From Erodium maritimum (taxonomy: Eukaryota > Streptophyta > Magnoliopsida > Geraniales > Geraniaceae): DNA of 64,000 nucleotides. Below are positions 44,282-55,571 of the stretch, piece by piece. The notes beneath the pieces were generated by a model that had not been told where the DNA came from, made no database searches, and was given only the letters and a program-made list of their open reading frames with translations. Positions within the stretch are counted from its first letter, which is position 1, and each line of letters opens with the position of its first letter. The DNA lies in contig OY997594.1 in assembly GCA_963921825.1 (NCBI GenBank), forward strand, positions 56,467,675-56,531,674, written 5' to 3'. The position numbers were made by a program, and so were the translations under genes.

Positions 44282-47200
44282 CTAGTTCCAATCTAAACTC
44301 CAATCTATTCCCATTGACCTTACATGCCTCTCATGTTTAGGCAACGATAGTGCCTTAGTCAACGGGTCGGCTATGTTATCATCAGTTGCAATATAGGTGA
44401 TCTTCACATCGCCTCGGTTCAGTATCTCTCTGATGAGGTGATATCGCCGCAGTACATGTTTGGATTTGTTATGCGATCTGGGCTCTTTAGCTTGCGCAAT
44501 AGCCCCTGTGTTGTCGCAAAATAGGTTCACCGGGCTGGATGGGTTTTTGATTACACCCAACCCTGCCGTGAACTTCCTAATCCACACAGCCTCCTTGGCC
44601 GCCTCTGCAGCCGCTATGTACTCGGCCTCTGTCGTGGAGTCAGCGACGGTGTCTTGCTTCACGCTCTTCCAGCTGAAAGCTCCGCCATTCAGCGTGAACA
44701 CATATCCTGACTGACTTCTAAAGTCATCTGGATCTGTCTGGAAACTAGCGTCTACATATCCATTAACAACTAGTTCAGAATCATCTTTTCCCCCGTACAC
44801 TAGAAACGCGTCCTTAGTTCTTCTCAAATATTTGAGAATCGCTTTGACCGCTATCCAGTGTTCCTCACCAGGGTTAGACTGATGTCTGCTGGTACAACTC
44901 AAGGCATATGAGACATCCGGTCTCGTGCATATCATGGAATACATGATCGATCCTACCGCCGAAGCGTATGGGATTCGCATCATTCTTTTCAGCTCATCAG
45001 GTGTCTTAGGACACTGAGTCTTGCTGAGATGAACGCCATGACGTGCGGGTAAGAGTCCTTTCTTGGAATCAAGCATTGAGAACCTACTCAATACCTTGTT
45101 CACATAGGTGCTTTGACTTAAACCCAAGACCCTCTTGGTGCGATCTCTATATATCTTAATCCCTAAGATATAAGCAGCATCGCCTAAGTCCTTCATTGAG
45201 AAACACTTCCCTAACCAAGCTTTAGTCTCGTGCAAGGTTGGGATGTCGTTTCCAATGAGTAGTATGTCATCGACATACAACACCAGAAAGGTAATCATAC
45301 CCCCATTTGCCTTCTTGTAAACGCAAGGTTCATCTTCATTCTTGATAAAGCCAAATCCAATTACAGCTTCATCAAAACGAAGGTTCCAACTCCGAGAAGC
45401 TTGTTTCAATCCATAAATGGATTTCAACAACTTACAAATCTTTCCCTTATTCTTCGGATCGACAAAACCTTCGGGTTGAGACATATAAACGTCCTCCGAC
45501 AAATTTCCGTTTAGGAAAGCGGTTTTGACATCCATTTGCCATATCTCGTAATCGTGATATGCAGCTATGGCAAGAAGAATTCGGATAGATTTGACCATAG
45601 CCACTGGGGAAAAGGTTTCCTCATAGTCAATCCCTTGGATCTGCCTATAACCTTTCGCCACCAGTCGGGCTTTGTAGGTCTGAGGGTTGCCTTCCATGTC
45701 CATCTTCACCTTGAAGATCCATTTGCATCCGATGGTTCTTACACCACCGATGGGATCAACCAGTTCCCAGACTTGGTTGTCCGACATGGATTGCATTTCC
45801 TCCCTCATGGCTCCCAGCCATAACTCAGAGTCGGGTCCGTCCACAGCTTCCTGAAATGTAGCTGGATCATCGTGATCCACCACAAGCTCACCGTCACCTC
45901 CAGACACAAAGTAACCATATCTCGGAGGTGGACGACTAACCCTTTCAGATCGCCTTGGACCTTCTGGAATTGTTGCAGGAACTGGTCCTTGCTCTACGAC
46001 CATCTCAGGCTCTTCTACAAGGTTGTCCAGTGGATCAGTTGGATCTGTACCACCCTGAATTTCTTCTAGATGTACAACCCTCCCACTGACGTCTTTGGAA
46101 ATAAACTCCCTTTCCATAAAGACCCCACCCCGAGCGACGAACACCGTGTTCTCGCTGGGTTTGTAGAAGTAGTACCCCATTGTTTCTTTGGGATACCCAA
46201 CGAAGGTGCATTTATCAGATCTTGGTTCGAGCTTAGTCGGAACTAAACGTTTCACATAAGCCTCGCAACCCCAAATCTTTAGGAAGGACAAAACGGGCTT
46301 TCTCCCGCGCCATTTCTCAAATGGTGTCCCTTCCACAGCCTTCGTCGGAGCCCGATTCAAAATGAATGCGGCCGTCTCCAGAGCATAACCCCAGAAAGAG
46401 ATTGGGAGATCAGTCCCACTAATCATGGACCGGACCATATCCAATAAAGTCCGATTTCTCCGTTCGGACACACCATTCAATTGTGGTGTTCCGGGAGGAG
46501 TCCATTCCGAAAGGATCCCACTTTCTGCTAGATGATCTAAAAACTCTGTGGTCAAGTATTCTCCACCTCGATCTGATCGAAGTGCTTTAATACTTTTCCC
46601 GAGCTGGTTTTCTACTTCCGTCTTAAACTCTTTGAATTTATCAAAAGCTTCAGACTTATGTCTCATCAAATAGACATAACCATATCTACTGAAGTCGTCA
46701 GTAAATGTGATAAAGTAGCTAAAACCCCTCCTGGCAAGTGTGCTCATTGGTCCACACACATCCGAGTGTATTAGCCCCAATAAGTCACCCGCCCTTTCAC
46801 CGCGACCGATGAAGGGCGCTTTAGTCAGTTTTCCCATCAAACAAGATTCGCATCTATCAATCGAATGAAATTCGAATGGACTAAGAAGTCCACACTTGTG
46901 AAGTGTTGATATGCGTTTCTCGTTTATGTGGCCTAAACGACAATGCCATAAAAGAGTTTGGTCTAAATCATTGGACTTAGACCTCTTGGTATTTACATTA
47001 TATATAGAGCTTGAGGCATTGTTATCCATATCCAATATGTACAATCCTCCAACCATTTTGGCGCTAGCATAAAATATATCATTGCATAAAATATTGAAAA
47101 TCCCATTTCCAACATCAAAATTGTATCCTTCCTTGTCCAACAAAGAAATAGATACAATATTCCTACTGAAAGTAGGTACACAATATACATTGTTCAAAAC

Positions 47201-48307
47201 AAAAACTAGCCCACTTGGCAAAAGAAGACTTATGGATCCTACAGCAGTCGCCACAACTCTAGTCTTGTTGCCCACTCTGAGGTCCACCTCGTCCTTCTTC
47301 AAGCTTCTCCTACCTTCCAGCCACTGCACATTAGTACAAATGTGAGATTCAGCCCCGGTATCCAATACCCATGAATCTTTGGAAGTAGTGAGATTTAGCT
47401 CTATAAAGAAAATACCTGATGAAGGCACAGTCCCACCGCCCTTCTTCAGATCATCCAGAAACTTCCTGCAATCTTTCTTCCAGTGACCAGGCTGTTGACA
47501 GTAGAAGCAGACATTCTCGACATCCTTCCCCTTCCTTGAGGACTCCCCGGTCCTAGGAGGGTTAGGACGCTTCGGATGCCTCATCTTTCCTGCCAAGTGC
47601 ATAGGGGCCTTGCCCTTACCACTAACAGTTCCCTTATTCTTGAAACTGTTTCCCTGTCTGACCATCAGAACATCCTTGGATCCCTGATCCTTGACGTTCT
47701 TTTCAGCAGTTACCAACATTCCATGCAACTCTGAAATGGTCTTGTCCATATCGTGCATATGATAGTTCATGACGAACGTAGCATATGAACGAGGAAGGGA
47801 ACGCAGAACCACATCCGCTGCCATCTCGTTCTCTATCTTAAGACCCAGTCGATTAAGATGTTCGAGATGCCCCTTCATCTTTAGGACATGAGGACCCACG
47901 GAGACTCCTGCTGACATTTTGCAGGAGAGAAGTTCATTAAGGACATTGTATCTCACGATACGTGCCCTTTCCTTGAACATACCCTTTATGATCCCCATCA
48001 TAGTATAGGGGTCATCAGAGTACTCCATAAACTGGTCTTGGAGATCAGACTCCATGCAGCCCAGCATAATACATGCCACATCTATAGAATCGCTAAGGTG
48101 CTTTTGGTATGCATCCTTAACGGCCCTAATGGCATTATTAGCTGGCTCCTCAGGGATAGCCTGGTCTAGGACATATTCTTTGCGCTCGAATTTGAGGACT
48201 ATCCTCAAGTTTCTGTCCCAGTCCAAGTAGTTTGTCCCACTTAGCTTGATCCTATCAAGAATGGTTTTTAGTGACAAACTACTATTGTTCGCTGAAGTAC
48301 TTGCCAT
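44282..48307 (-). CDS. Ty1/copia Gag-Pol polyprotein, copy 1, 1341 aa
   Basis: A single open frame from ATG 48307. The N-terminal Gag domain (SGTNYLDWDRNLRIVLK) is followed by a CCHC knuckle at 267-280 (CFYCQQPGHWKKDC). The aspartic protease site is Asp316-Thr-Gly. The integrase has a zinc-binding HCRLGH motif from about 455 and catalytic Asp516, Asp579 and Glu615, with the exact 35-residue D-to-E spacing. Reverse transcriptase has YVDD at 1011-1014. RNase H is C-terminal, with CDNTGAIAQ (Asp1265) and KHVLRRYHLIRE. The integrase-before-RT order defines copia. All enzymes for particle formation, cDNA synthesis and integration appear present with no stop. The stop codon abuts the polypurine tract. 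The copia lineage is not assigned. Confidence 0.97.
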   Translation of the reverse strand: MASTSANNSSLSLKTILDRIKLSGTNYLDWDRNLRIVLKFERKEYVLDQAIPEEPANNAIRAVKDAYQKHLSDSIDVACIMLGCMESDLQDQFMEYSDDPYTMMGIIKGMFKERARIVRYNVLNELLSCKMSAGVSVGPHVLKMKGHLEHLNRLGLKIENEMAADVVLRSLPRSYATFVMNYHMHDMDKTISELHGMLVTAEKNVKDQGSKDVLMVRQGNSFKNKGTVSGKGKAPMHLAGKMRHPKRPNPPRTGESSRKGKDVENVCFYCQQPGHWKKDCRKFLDDLKKGGGTVPSSGIFFIELNLTTSKDSWVLDTGAESHICTNVQWLEGRRSLKKDEVDLRVGNKTRVVATAVGSISLLLPSGLVFVLNNVYCVPTFSRNIVSISLLDKEGYNFDVGNGIFNILCNDIFYASAKMVGGLYILDMDNNASSSIYNVNTKRSKSNDLDQTLLWHCRLGHINEKRISTLHKCGLLSPFEFHSIDRCESCLMGKLTKAPFIGRGERAGDLLGLIHSDVCGPMSTLARRGFSYFITFTDDFSRYGYVYLMRHKSEAFDKFKEFKTEVENQLGKSIKALRSDRGGEYLTTEFLDHLAESGILSEWTPPGTPQLNGVSERRNRTLLDMVRSMISGTDLPISFWGYALETAAFILNRAPTKAVEGTPFEKWRGRKPVLSFLKIWGCEAYVKRLVPTKLEPRSDKCTFVGYPKETMGYYFYKPSENTVFVARGGVFMEREFISKDVSGRVVHLEEIQGGTDPTDPLDNLVEEPEMVVEQGPVPATIPEGPRRSERVSRPPPRYGYFVSGGDGELVVDHDDPATFQEAVDGPDSELWLGAMREEMQSMSDNQVWELVDPIGGVRTIGCKWIFKVKMDMEGNPQTYKARLVAKGYRQIQGIDYEETFSPVAMVKSIRILLAIAAYHDYEIWQMDVKTAFLNGNLSEDVYMSQPEGFVDPKNKGKICKLLKSIYGLKQASRSWNLRFDEAVIGFGFIKNEDEPCVYKKANGGMITFLVLYVDDILLIGNDIPTLHETKAWLGKCFSMKDLGDAAYILGIKIYRDRTKRVLGLSQSTYVNKVLSRFSMLDSKKGLLPARHGVHLSKTQCPKTPDELKRMMRIPYASAVGSIMYSMICTRPDVSYALSCTSRHQSNPGEEHWIAVKAILKYLRRTKDAFLVYGGKDDSELVVNGYVDASFQTDPDDFRSQSGYVFTLNGGAFSWKSVKQDTVADSTTEAEYIAAAEAAKEAVWIRKFTAGLGVIKNPSSPVNLFCDNTGAIAQAKEPRSHNKSKHVLRRYHLIREILNRGDVKITYIATDDNIADPLTKALSLPKHERHVRSMGIDWSLDWN

Positions 48308-49855
48308 TTGATCTACACGACAAACAAAATATAATCAGTAAACTGAATAAATTTTATGAAGATCAAGTTCAAACACCAACCAATTGATTCTAAACCTTTA
48401 GAACCTAAAACCAAGATCCTTGATTCACCCGATTAAGCTGAACTAATGCTCACTACTTAATCGAGCTATGTAGGTAGGACTCCATCCAATCACATCCAAT
48501 GTGACTCTTGGCTAGGGTATGTACTCATGTACACGGCTTACCCTATCTAATACCCTAGCTCAACCTCAGGCTGAGAATCGTAGTCGGGTCCACCAATTTT
48601 CAACTATGGCCCGTCACTATGTGGGTGCTCCGCTAATGCGCACGACACCTACACATGTCGTCCAAACCTACTACCCCGCTTTCCCATGGATGCTCCGCTA
48701 ATGCGCACGACACCCATAGGACGGGGAGGTAGTAAGGTGTTGATAATTGGGAGGTATCGGACATGACCCGTTTTTACTTGTCCGGTTGTGTTTTAAACTT
48801 TTGGCACATCCTAGATGCGATGAGCACATCAACTACATTCCAAATGTAATGATGCCTCCAATTACATCCAATGTAATTCTTCCTTCGAACCCGTCAACTA
48901 CATCCAATGTAATGACGATTCTAAGGGCTCACAGACAATGATTAAAACCAATTTTATCTTTGCATGTGAGGTGATATGCTCGGTAAATTAAGTTAAGCAT
49001 GCAATTCTAAAACACATAGAAAAGATCATGCAAAAACTAAACCAAGCATAAAGCGTTAAATATGTACATAATAGCCCACTAAACTAACTCCCACTAGCTT
49101 CTTGAGCTCCACCGACTCCAAGCCGATGTCAAAACCCGAGAAGCCACCAAATGACCTTTTCGCCCTTTCTTCGTCTTGAGTAAAATATTACAATTTAATA
49201 CACGACTCGCAGGTCGGGAATTAATAAATATTACAAATAAGTGGTACGACGACCACACCTCGAAAAAATAATTACACGCTAACTCTAACGGCTCGCAGGC
49301 CGTGAAAAGCGATAAATAATTAAATCAAACTCGGGGCTATTATGTACACCATGCCAACATCACATCACACATCGTGTTATCAAACAAGCATGTTATCAAA
49401 CATCATGTGATTTTCCGGTTTTAATTAATTGCCAAGTTTCGAAAATTTTTGATACTCGGTTTATCGAAACCGTTCAAAATTGAAACTTTTGAACATTTGA
49501 TTTTTGAGTTCATCAAGACGGTTCCAAACTCGTCATGACTAACAAAACGGTTTAGCTCGGCATATTGACCATCCAATGGTCATGCTTGGCCTAGCTCCGT
49601 CCAACGGAGCCCCGTTCGGTCCCGGTTTCGGCTCCCCGAGAGTCCCGCTCCCGAGACCCGAAAAATCAAATTTTTTTCAAAAATTCCAGATTTGATAAAC
49701 TTTTCAAAAATTCATTTTTCATGCATTAAACCCATAAACAAGAATTTAAAACATGTTATCAAACAATTTAGCAAATTAACATGCAAAACCGAAACTAGCA
49801 AGCAAAACCGAAAGTTCTCTTGTGAATCCCGAAGGTAGCACGGCTCTGATACCAC
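48308..49855 (-). other. Copia 5' leader with primer-binding site, copy 1
   Basis: A 1548-nt untranslated leader. The minus strand has TGGTATCAGAGC (49854-49843), complementary to initiator methionine tRNA, one base from the LTR. Small inverted repeats of the type TTACATCCAATGTAA occur at 48490-48504, 48834-48848, 48861-48877 and 48899-48911. A 24-bp exact direct repeat (TGCTCCGCTAATGCGCACGA plus four bases) is at 48626 and 48691. No minus-strand ORF of note. Confidence 0.85.
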
Positions 49856-51531
49856 TGTTGGGTCTCGATGGAGGGTATGAACACATACTTGCAGCGGAAA
49901 TAACTCGAGACCATGTCATAGAACACTACCAAATATTAGATACACAAGAGAATAAACAATATGGATGTTTCCTTACCAACTAGTTCAAGAAAAGGAAGAG
50001 AACACCAAAGAAACGATGATCGGCTTGAGTCTCCAAGACGCCTACGTATCCAAATGGAATCAAAGCCACGTAGTTCTTCTTTAGATGACTCAAGAACACA
50101 ACAAGAGGGGGGAAAAGTGCCAAACTCGAAATTGTAGTGTGAGAGGGAGAGAAGTTGTGTTTCTATTCTTGTCTTGTGATTTGTTGTAGGAAAAAGATGA
50201 CTTAAACCATCAACAACCATCAAGGACAAGTAAGGTGTGAAGCATGGTGTGAAGTAAGACAAGCATGGTGCTAAGTATGGCAAGACAAGATGGGTTAGGT
50301 GGTGAATCACCAACACCTTAATCCTTGTCTTGCTTACTTAGTACTAATTAATCAAGACTTGATTAATTAGTTCCATGGGCCTTGGTTGCATGGGCCTTTC
50401 ATGGGCCTCTTGGAACATGGCCCATGGCCATTCCCAACGAGGTCCCGTGACGTGCTCATCGCCTCCAAGCCTTCCATACCGGAAATGTCCAACATTATCC
50501 GACGCGATCAATCCCAAGACTCCAAGCCTTGTCTTGATCCGTAATGTCCTATTCACTTACGGGCACATGACCCAAAACCCAGTTTTGGTCATGTCCCGAG
50601 ACAACTCTCTTTTGGCCATTCTCCATAAATGTGTCAATGAGTTTCATCCTTCGGTGTGACCCTTAGGTCTATGCATGTCGATAGATCAACGTAAAATCCC
50701 ATTTTACTTGATCCTATATAAGTGGCAACTAACGAAACTTTAGTATTGCCTGACACTACATAGCGAATCGAACCAATCGATTCTAACCTTTCCGTCCTCC
50801 CTGTCATTATCCTTTTATCTCCGATATCCTGATTGAGATAAGGCATAGAGCCGTCATCCTTATTATTCTCAATCATTGTTCCTTGATATGTGAGATGACT
50901 GAATATATGATACCTAGTATCATGTGCATGGCCATGCTATTCTTTCAGTCACTCTCGATCAAGCGGCCGAGAACCGATATCTTTCCCATACCTCAGTATG
51001 AGGGATAAATCCCCTAGCCGTCTTTCGTGTCACTCATGCAACCCGTCCCCAAGCCAATCCTGGCCGTTATGGAAGCCCTGTTACGGACAACGTTAGGCTC
51101 AGGTCAAACTTAGTTGTTGACTGCATAGTGATCACAAAGACTCCTTGGTCTAAGGATACATGACAAGCTACGACACTGAATATGTTAATGACTCAATCTA
51201 TGGCACATATTCAGGGCGGGTCGTCCAATATCATGTCCCACATGATATCTATGATCAGACTCCGGAATCCCATTCCAATGACTAACAGAACGTAAGCCAT
51301 GAAGAGCCATCTTTCATACTAGTCGCTTCTAGTGAAGCTTTATTGACTAGGGACCCATCGAGTGTGATCCATCTCGATCTATGGTTCTATTCGCATGGTG
51401 GGCATAGATCAGAAATCACATCGATATATTACTCCAACACATAAGTAATAGAAAGCCGCTTTAATCTTATTGCTAATGATGATATATACATTTGGACATT
51501 TATGATTGAACTACGGGCACTAAGACTAACA
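49856..51531 (-). repeat. Copia LTR, copy 2
   Basis: Serves as 5' LTR of unit 1 and 3' LTR of unit 2. It has C at 51014 where copies 1 and 3 have T (43750, 58278). Confidence 0.93.
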
Positions 51532-51545
51532 ATCTCCCACTTGCC

Positions 51546-54500
51546 CTAGTTCCAATCTAAACTCCAATCTATTCCCATTGACCTTACATGCCTCTCATGT
51601 TTAGGCAACGATAGTGCCTTAGTCAACGGGTCGGCTATGTTATCATCAGTTGCAATATAGGTGATCTTCACATCGCCTCGGTTCAGTATCTCTCTGATGA
51701 GGTGATATCGCCGCAGTACATGTTTGGATTTGTTATGCGATCTGGGCTCTTTAGCTTGCGCAATAGCCCCTGTGTTGTCGCAAAATAGGTTCACCGGGCT
51801 GGATGGGTTTTTGATTACACCCAACCCTGCCGTGAACTTCCTAATCCACACAGCCTCCTTGGCCGCCTCTGCAGCCGCTATGTACTCGGCCTCTGTCGTG
51901 GAGTCAGCGACGGTGTCTTGCTTCACGCTCTTCCAGCTGAAAGCTCCGCCATTCAGCGTGAACACATATCCTGACTGACTTCTAAAGTCATCTGGATCTG
52001 TCTGGAAACTAGCGTCTACATATCCATTAACAACTAGTTCAGAATCATCTTTTCCCCCGTACACTAGAAACGCGTCCTTAGTTCTTCTCAAATATTTGAG
52101 AATCGCTTTGACCGCTATCCAGTGTTCCTCACCAGGGTTAGACTGATGTCTGCTGGTACAACTCAAGGCATATGAGACATCCGGTCTCGTGCATATCATG
52201 GAATACATGATCGATCCTACCGCCGAAGCGTATGGGATTCGCATCATTCTTTTCAGCTCATCAGGTGTCTTAGGACACTGAGTCTTGCTGAGATGAACGC
52301 CATGACGTGCGGGTAAGAGTCCTTTCTTGGAATCAAGCATTGAGAACCTACTCAATACCTTGTTCACATAGGTGCTTTGACTTAAACCCAAGACCCTCTT
52401 GGTGCGATCTCTATATATCTTAATCCCTAAGATATAAGCAGCATCGCCTAAGTCCTTCATTGAGAAACACTTCCCTAACCAAGCTTTAGTCTCGTGCAAG
52501 GTTGGGATGTCGTTTCCAATGAGTAGTATGTCATCGACATACAACACCAGAAAGGTAATCATACCCCCATTTGCCTTCTTGTAAACGCAAGGTTCATCTT
52601 CATTCTTGATAAAGCCAAATCCAATTACAGCTTCATCAAAACGAAGGTTCCAACTCCGAGAAGCTTGTTTCAATCCATAAATGGATTTCAACAACTTACA
52701 AATCTTTCCCTTATTCTTCGGATCGACAAAACCTTCGGGTTGAGACATATAAACGTCCTCCGACAAATTTCCGTTTAGGAAAGCGGTTTTGACATCCATT
52801 TGCCATATCTCGTAATCGTGATATGCAGCTATGGCAAGAAGAATTCGGATAGATTTGACCATAGCCACTGGGGAAAAGGTTTCCTCATAGTCAATCCCTT
52901 GGATCTGCCTATAACCTTTCGCCACCAGTCGGGCTTTGTAGGTCTGAGGGTTGCCTTCCATGTCCATCTTCACCTTGAAGATCCATTTGCATCCGATGGT
53001 TCTTACACCACCGATGGGATCAACCAGTTCCCAGACTTGGTTGTCCGACATGGATTGCATTTCCTCCCTCATGGCTCCCAGCCATAACTCAGAGTCGGGT
53101 CCGTCCACAGCTTCCTGAAATGTAGCTGGATCATCGTGATCCACCACAAGCTCACCGTCACCTCCAGACACAAAGTAACCATATCTCGGAGGTGGACGAC
53201 TAACCCTTTCAGATCGCCTTGGACCTTCTGGAATTGTTGCAGGAACTGGTCCTTGCTCTACGACCATCTCAGGCTCTTCTACAAGGTTGTCCAGTGGATC
53301 AGTTGGATCTGTACCACCCTGAATTTCTTCTAGATGTACAACCCTCCCACTGACGTCTTTGGAAATAAACTCCCTTTCCATAAAGACCCCACCCCGAGCG
53401 ACGAACACCGTGTTCTCGCTGGGTTTGTAGAAGTAGTACCCCATTGTTTCTTTGGGATACCCAACGAAGGTGCATTTATCAGATCTTGGTTCGAGCTTAG
53501 TCGGAACTAAACGTTTCACATAAGCCTCGCAACCCCAAATCTTTAGGAAGGACAAAACGGGCTTTCTCCCGCGCCATTTCTCAAATGGTGTCCCTTCCAC
53601 AGCCTTCGTCGGAGCCCGATTCAAAATGAATGCGGCCGTCTCCAGAGCATAACCCCAGAAAGAGATTGGGAGATCAGTCCCACTAATCATGGACCGGACC
53701 ATATCCAATAAAGTCCGATTTCTCCGTTCGGACACACCATTCAATTGTGGTGTTCCGGGAGGAGTCCATTCCGAAAGGATCCCACTTTCTGCTAGATGAT
53801 CTAAAAACTCTGTGGTCAAGTATTCTCCACCTCGATCTGATCGAAGTGCTTTAATACTTTTCCCGAGCTGGTTTTCTACTTCCGTCTTAAACTCTTTGAA
53901 TTTATCAAAAGCTTCAGACTTATGTCTCATCAAATAGACATAACCATATCTACTGAAGTCGTCAGTAAATGTGATAAAGTAGCTAAAACCCCTCCTGGCA
54001 AGTGTGCTCATTGGTCCACACACATCCGAGTGTATTAGCCCCAATAAGTCACCCGCCCTTTCACCGCGACCGATGAAGGGCGCTTTAGTCAGTTTTCCCA
54101 TCAAACAAGATTCGCATCTATCAATCGAATGAAATTCGAATGGACTAAGAAGTCCACACTTGTGAAGTGTTGATATGCGTTTCTCGTTTATGTGGCCTAA
54201 ACGACAATGCCATAAAAGAGTTTGGTCTAAATCATTGGACTTAGACCTCTTGGTATTTACATTATATATAGAGCTTGAGGCATTGTTATCCATATCCAAT
54301 ATGTACAATCCTCCAACCATTTTGGCGCTAGCATAAAATATATCATTGCATAAAATATTGAAAATCCCATTTCCAACATCAAAATTGTATCCTTCCTTGT
54401 CCAACAAAGAAATAGATACAATATTCCTACTGAAAGTAGGTACACAATATACATTGTTCAAAACAAAAACTAGCCCACTTGGCAAAAGAAGACTTATGGA

Positions 54501-55571
54501 TCCTACAGCAGTCGCCACAACTCTAGTCTTGTTGCCCACTCTGAGGTCCACCTCGTCCTTCTTCAAGCTTCTCCTACCTTCCAGCCACTGCACATTAGTA
54601 CAAATGTGAGATTCAGCCCCGGTATCCAATACCCATGAATCTTTGGAAGTAGTGAGATTTAGCTCTATAAAGAAAATACCTGATGAAGGCACAGTCCCAC
54701 CGCCCTTCTTCAGATCATCCAGAAACTTCCTGCAATCTTTCTTCCAGTGACCAGGCTGTTGACAGTAGAAGCAGACATTCTCGACATCCTTCCCCTTCCT
54801 TGAGGACTCCCCGGTCCTAGGAGGGTTAGGACGCTTCGGATGCCTCATCTTTCCTGCCAAGTGCATAGGGGCCTTGCCCTTACCACTAACAGTTCCCTTA
54901 TTCTTGAAACTGTTTCCCTGTCTGACCATCAGAACATCCTTGGATCCCTGATCCTTGACGTTCTTTTCAGCAGTTACCAACATTCCATGCAACTCTGAAA
55001 TGGTCTTGTCCATATCGTGCATATGATAGTTCATGACGAACGTAGCATATGAACGAGGAAGGGAACGCAGAACCACATCCGCTGCCATCTCGTTCTCTAT
55101 CTTAAGACCCAGTCGATTAAGATGTTCGAGATGCCCCTTCATCTTTAGGACATGAGGACCCACGGAGACTCCTGCTGACATTTTGCAGGAGAGAAGTTCA
55201 TTAAGGACATTGTATCTCACGATACGTGCCCTTTCCTTGAACATACCCTTTATGATCCCCATCATAGTATAGGGGTCATCAGAGTACTCCATAAACTGGT
55301 CTTGGAGATCAGACTCCATGCAGCCCAGCATAATACATGCCACATCTATAGAATCGCTAAGGTGCTTTTGGTATGCATCCTTAACGGCCCTAATGGCATT
55401 ATTAGCTGGCTCCTCAGGGATAGCCTGGTCTAGGACATATTCTTTGCGCTCGAATTTGAGGACTATCCTCAAGTTTCTGTCCCAGTCCAAGTAGTTTGTC
55501 CCACTTAGCTTGATCCTATCAAGAATGGTTTTTAGTGACAAACTACTATTGTTCGCTGAAGTACTTGCCAT
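51546..55571 (-). CDS. Ty1/copia Gag-Pol polyprotein, copy 2, 1341 aa
   Basis: The translation appears identical to copy 1, with all catalytic residues and no stop. Upstream it shares the middle LTR with unit 1, so any transcript could start in the LTR at 57120-58795 and end in the LTR at 49856-51531. Confidence 0.97.
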   Translation of the reverse strand: MASTSANNSSLSLKTILDRIKLSGTNYLDWDRNLRIVLKFERKEYVLDQAIPEEPANNAIRAVKDAYQKHLSDSIDVACIMLGCMESDLQDQFMEYSDDPYTMMGIIKGMFKERARIVRYNVLNELLSCKMSAGVSVGPHVLKMKGHLEHLNRLGLKIENEMAADVVLRSLPRSYATFVMNYHMHDMDKTISELHGMLVTAEKNVKDQGSKDVLMVRQGNSFKNKGTVSGKGKAPMHLAGKMRHPKRPNPPRTGESSRKGKDVENVCFYCQQPGHWKKDCRKFLDDLKKGGGTVPSSGIFFIELNLTTSKDSWVLDTGAESHICTNVQWLEGRRSLKKDEVDLRVGNKTRVVATAVGSISLLLPSGLVFVLNNVYCVPTFSRNIVSISLLDKEGYNFDVGNGIFNILCNDIFYASAKMVGGLYILDMDNNASSSIYNVNTKRSKSNDLDQTLLWHCRLGHINEKRISTLHKCGLLSPFEFHSIDRCESCLMGKLTKAPFIGRGERAGDLLGLIHSDVCGPMSTLARRGFSYFITFTDDFSRYGYVYLMRHKSEAFDKFKEFKTEVENQLGKSIKALRSDRGGEYLTTEFLDHLAESGILSEWTPPGTPQLNGVSERRNRTLLDMVRSMISGTDLPISFWGYALETAAFILNRAPTKAVEGTPFEKWRGRKPVLSFLKIWGCEAYVKRLVPTKLEPRSDKCTFVGYPKETMGYYFYKPSENTVFVARGGVFMEREFISKDVSGRVVHLEEIQGGTDPTDPLDNLVEEPEMVVEQGPVPATIPEGPRRSERVSRPPPRYGYFVSGGDGELVVDHDDPATFQEAVDGPDSELWLGAMREEMQSMSDNQVWELVDPIGGVRTIGCKWIFKVKMDMEGNPQTYKARLVAKGYRQIQGIDYEETFSPVAMVKSIRILLAIAAYHDYEIWQMDVKTAFLNGNLSEDVYMSQPEGFVDPKNKGKICKLLKSIYGLKQASRSWNLRFDEAVIGFGFIKNEDEPCVYKKANGGMITFLVLYVDDILLIGNDIPTLHETKAWLGKCFSMKDLGDAAYILGIKIYRDRTKRVLGLSQSTYVNKVLSRFSMLDSKKGLLPARHGVHLSKTQCPKTPDELKRMMRIPYASAVGSIMYSMICTRPDVSYALSCTSRHQSNPGEEHWIAVKAILKYLRRTKDAFLVYGGKDDSELVVNGYVDASFQTDPDDFRSQSGYVFTLNGGAFSWKSVKQDTVADSTTEAEYIAAAEAAKEAVWIRKFTAGLGVIKNPSSPVNLFCDNTGAIAQAKEPRSHNKSKHVLRRYHLIREILNRGDVKITYIATDDNIADPLTKALSLPKHERHVRSMGIDWSLDWN

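Noticed and set aside
44460-47345. Plus-strand frames opposite Gag-Pol
   Set aside because: They are antisense shadows of the strong minus-strand coding frame.
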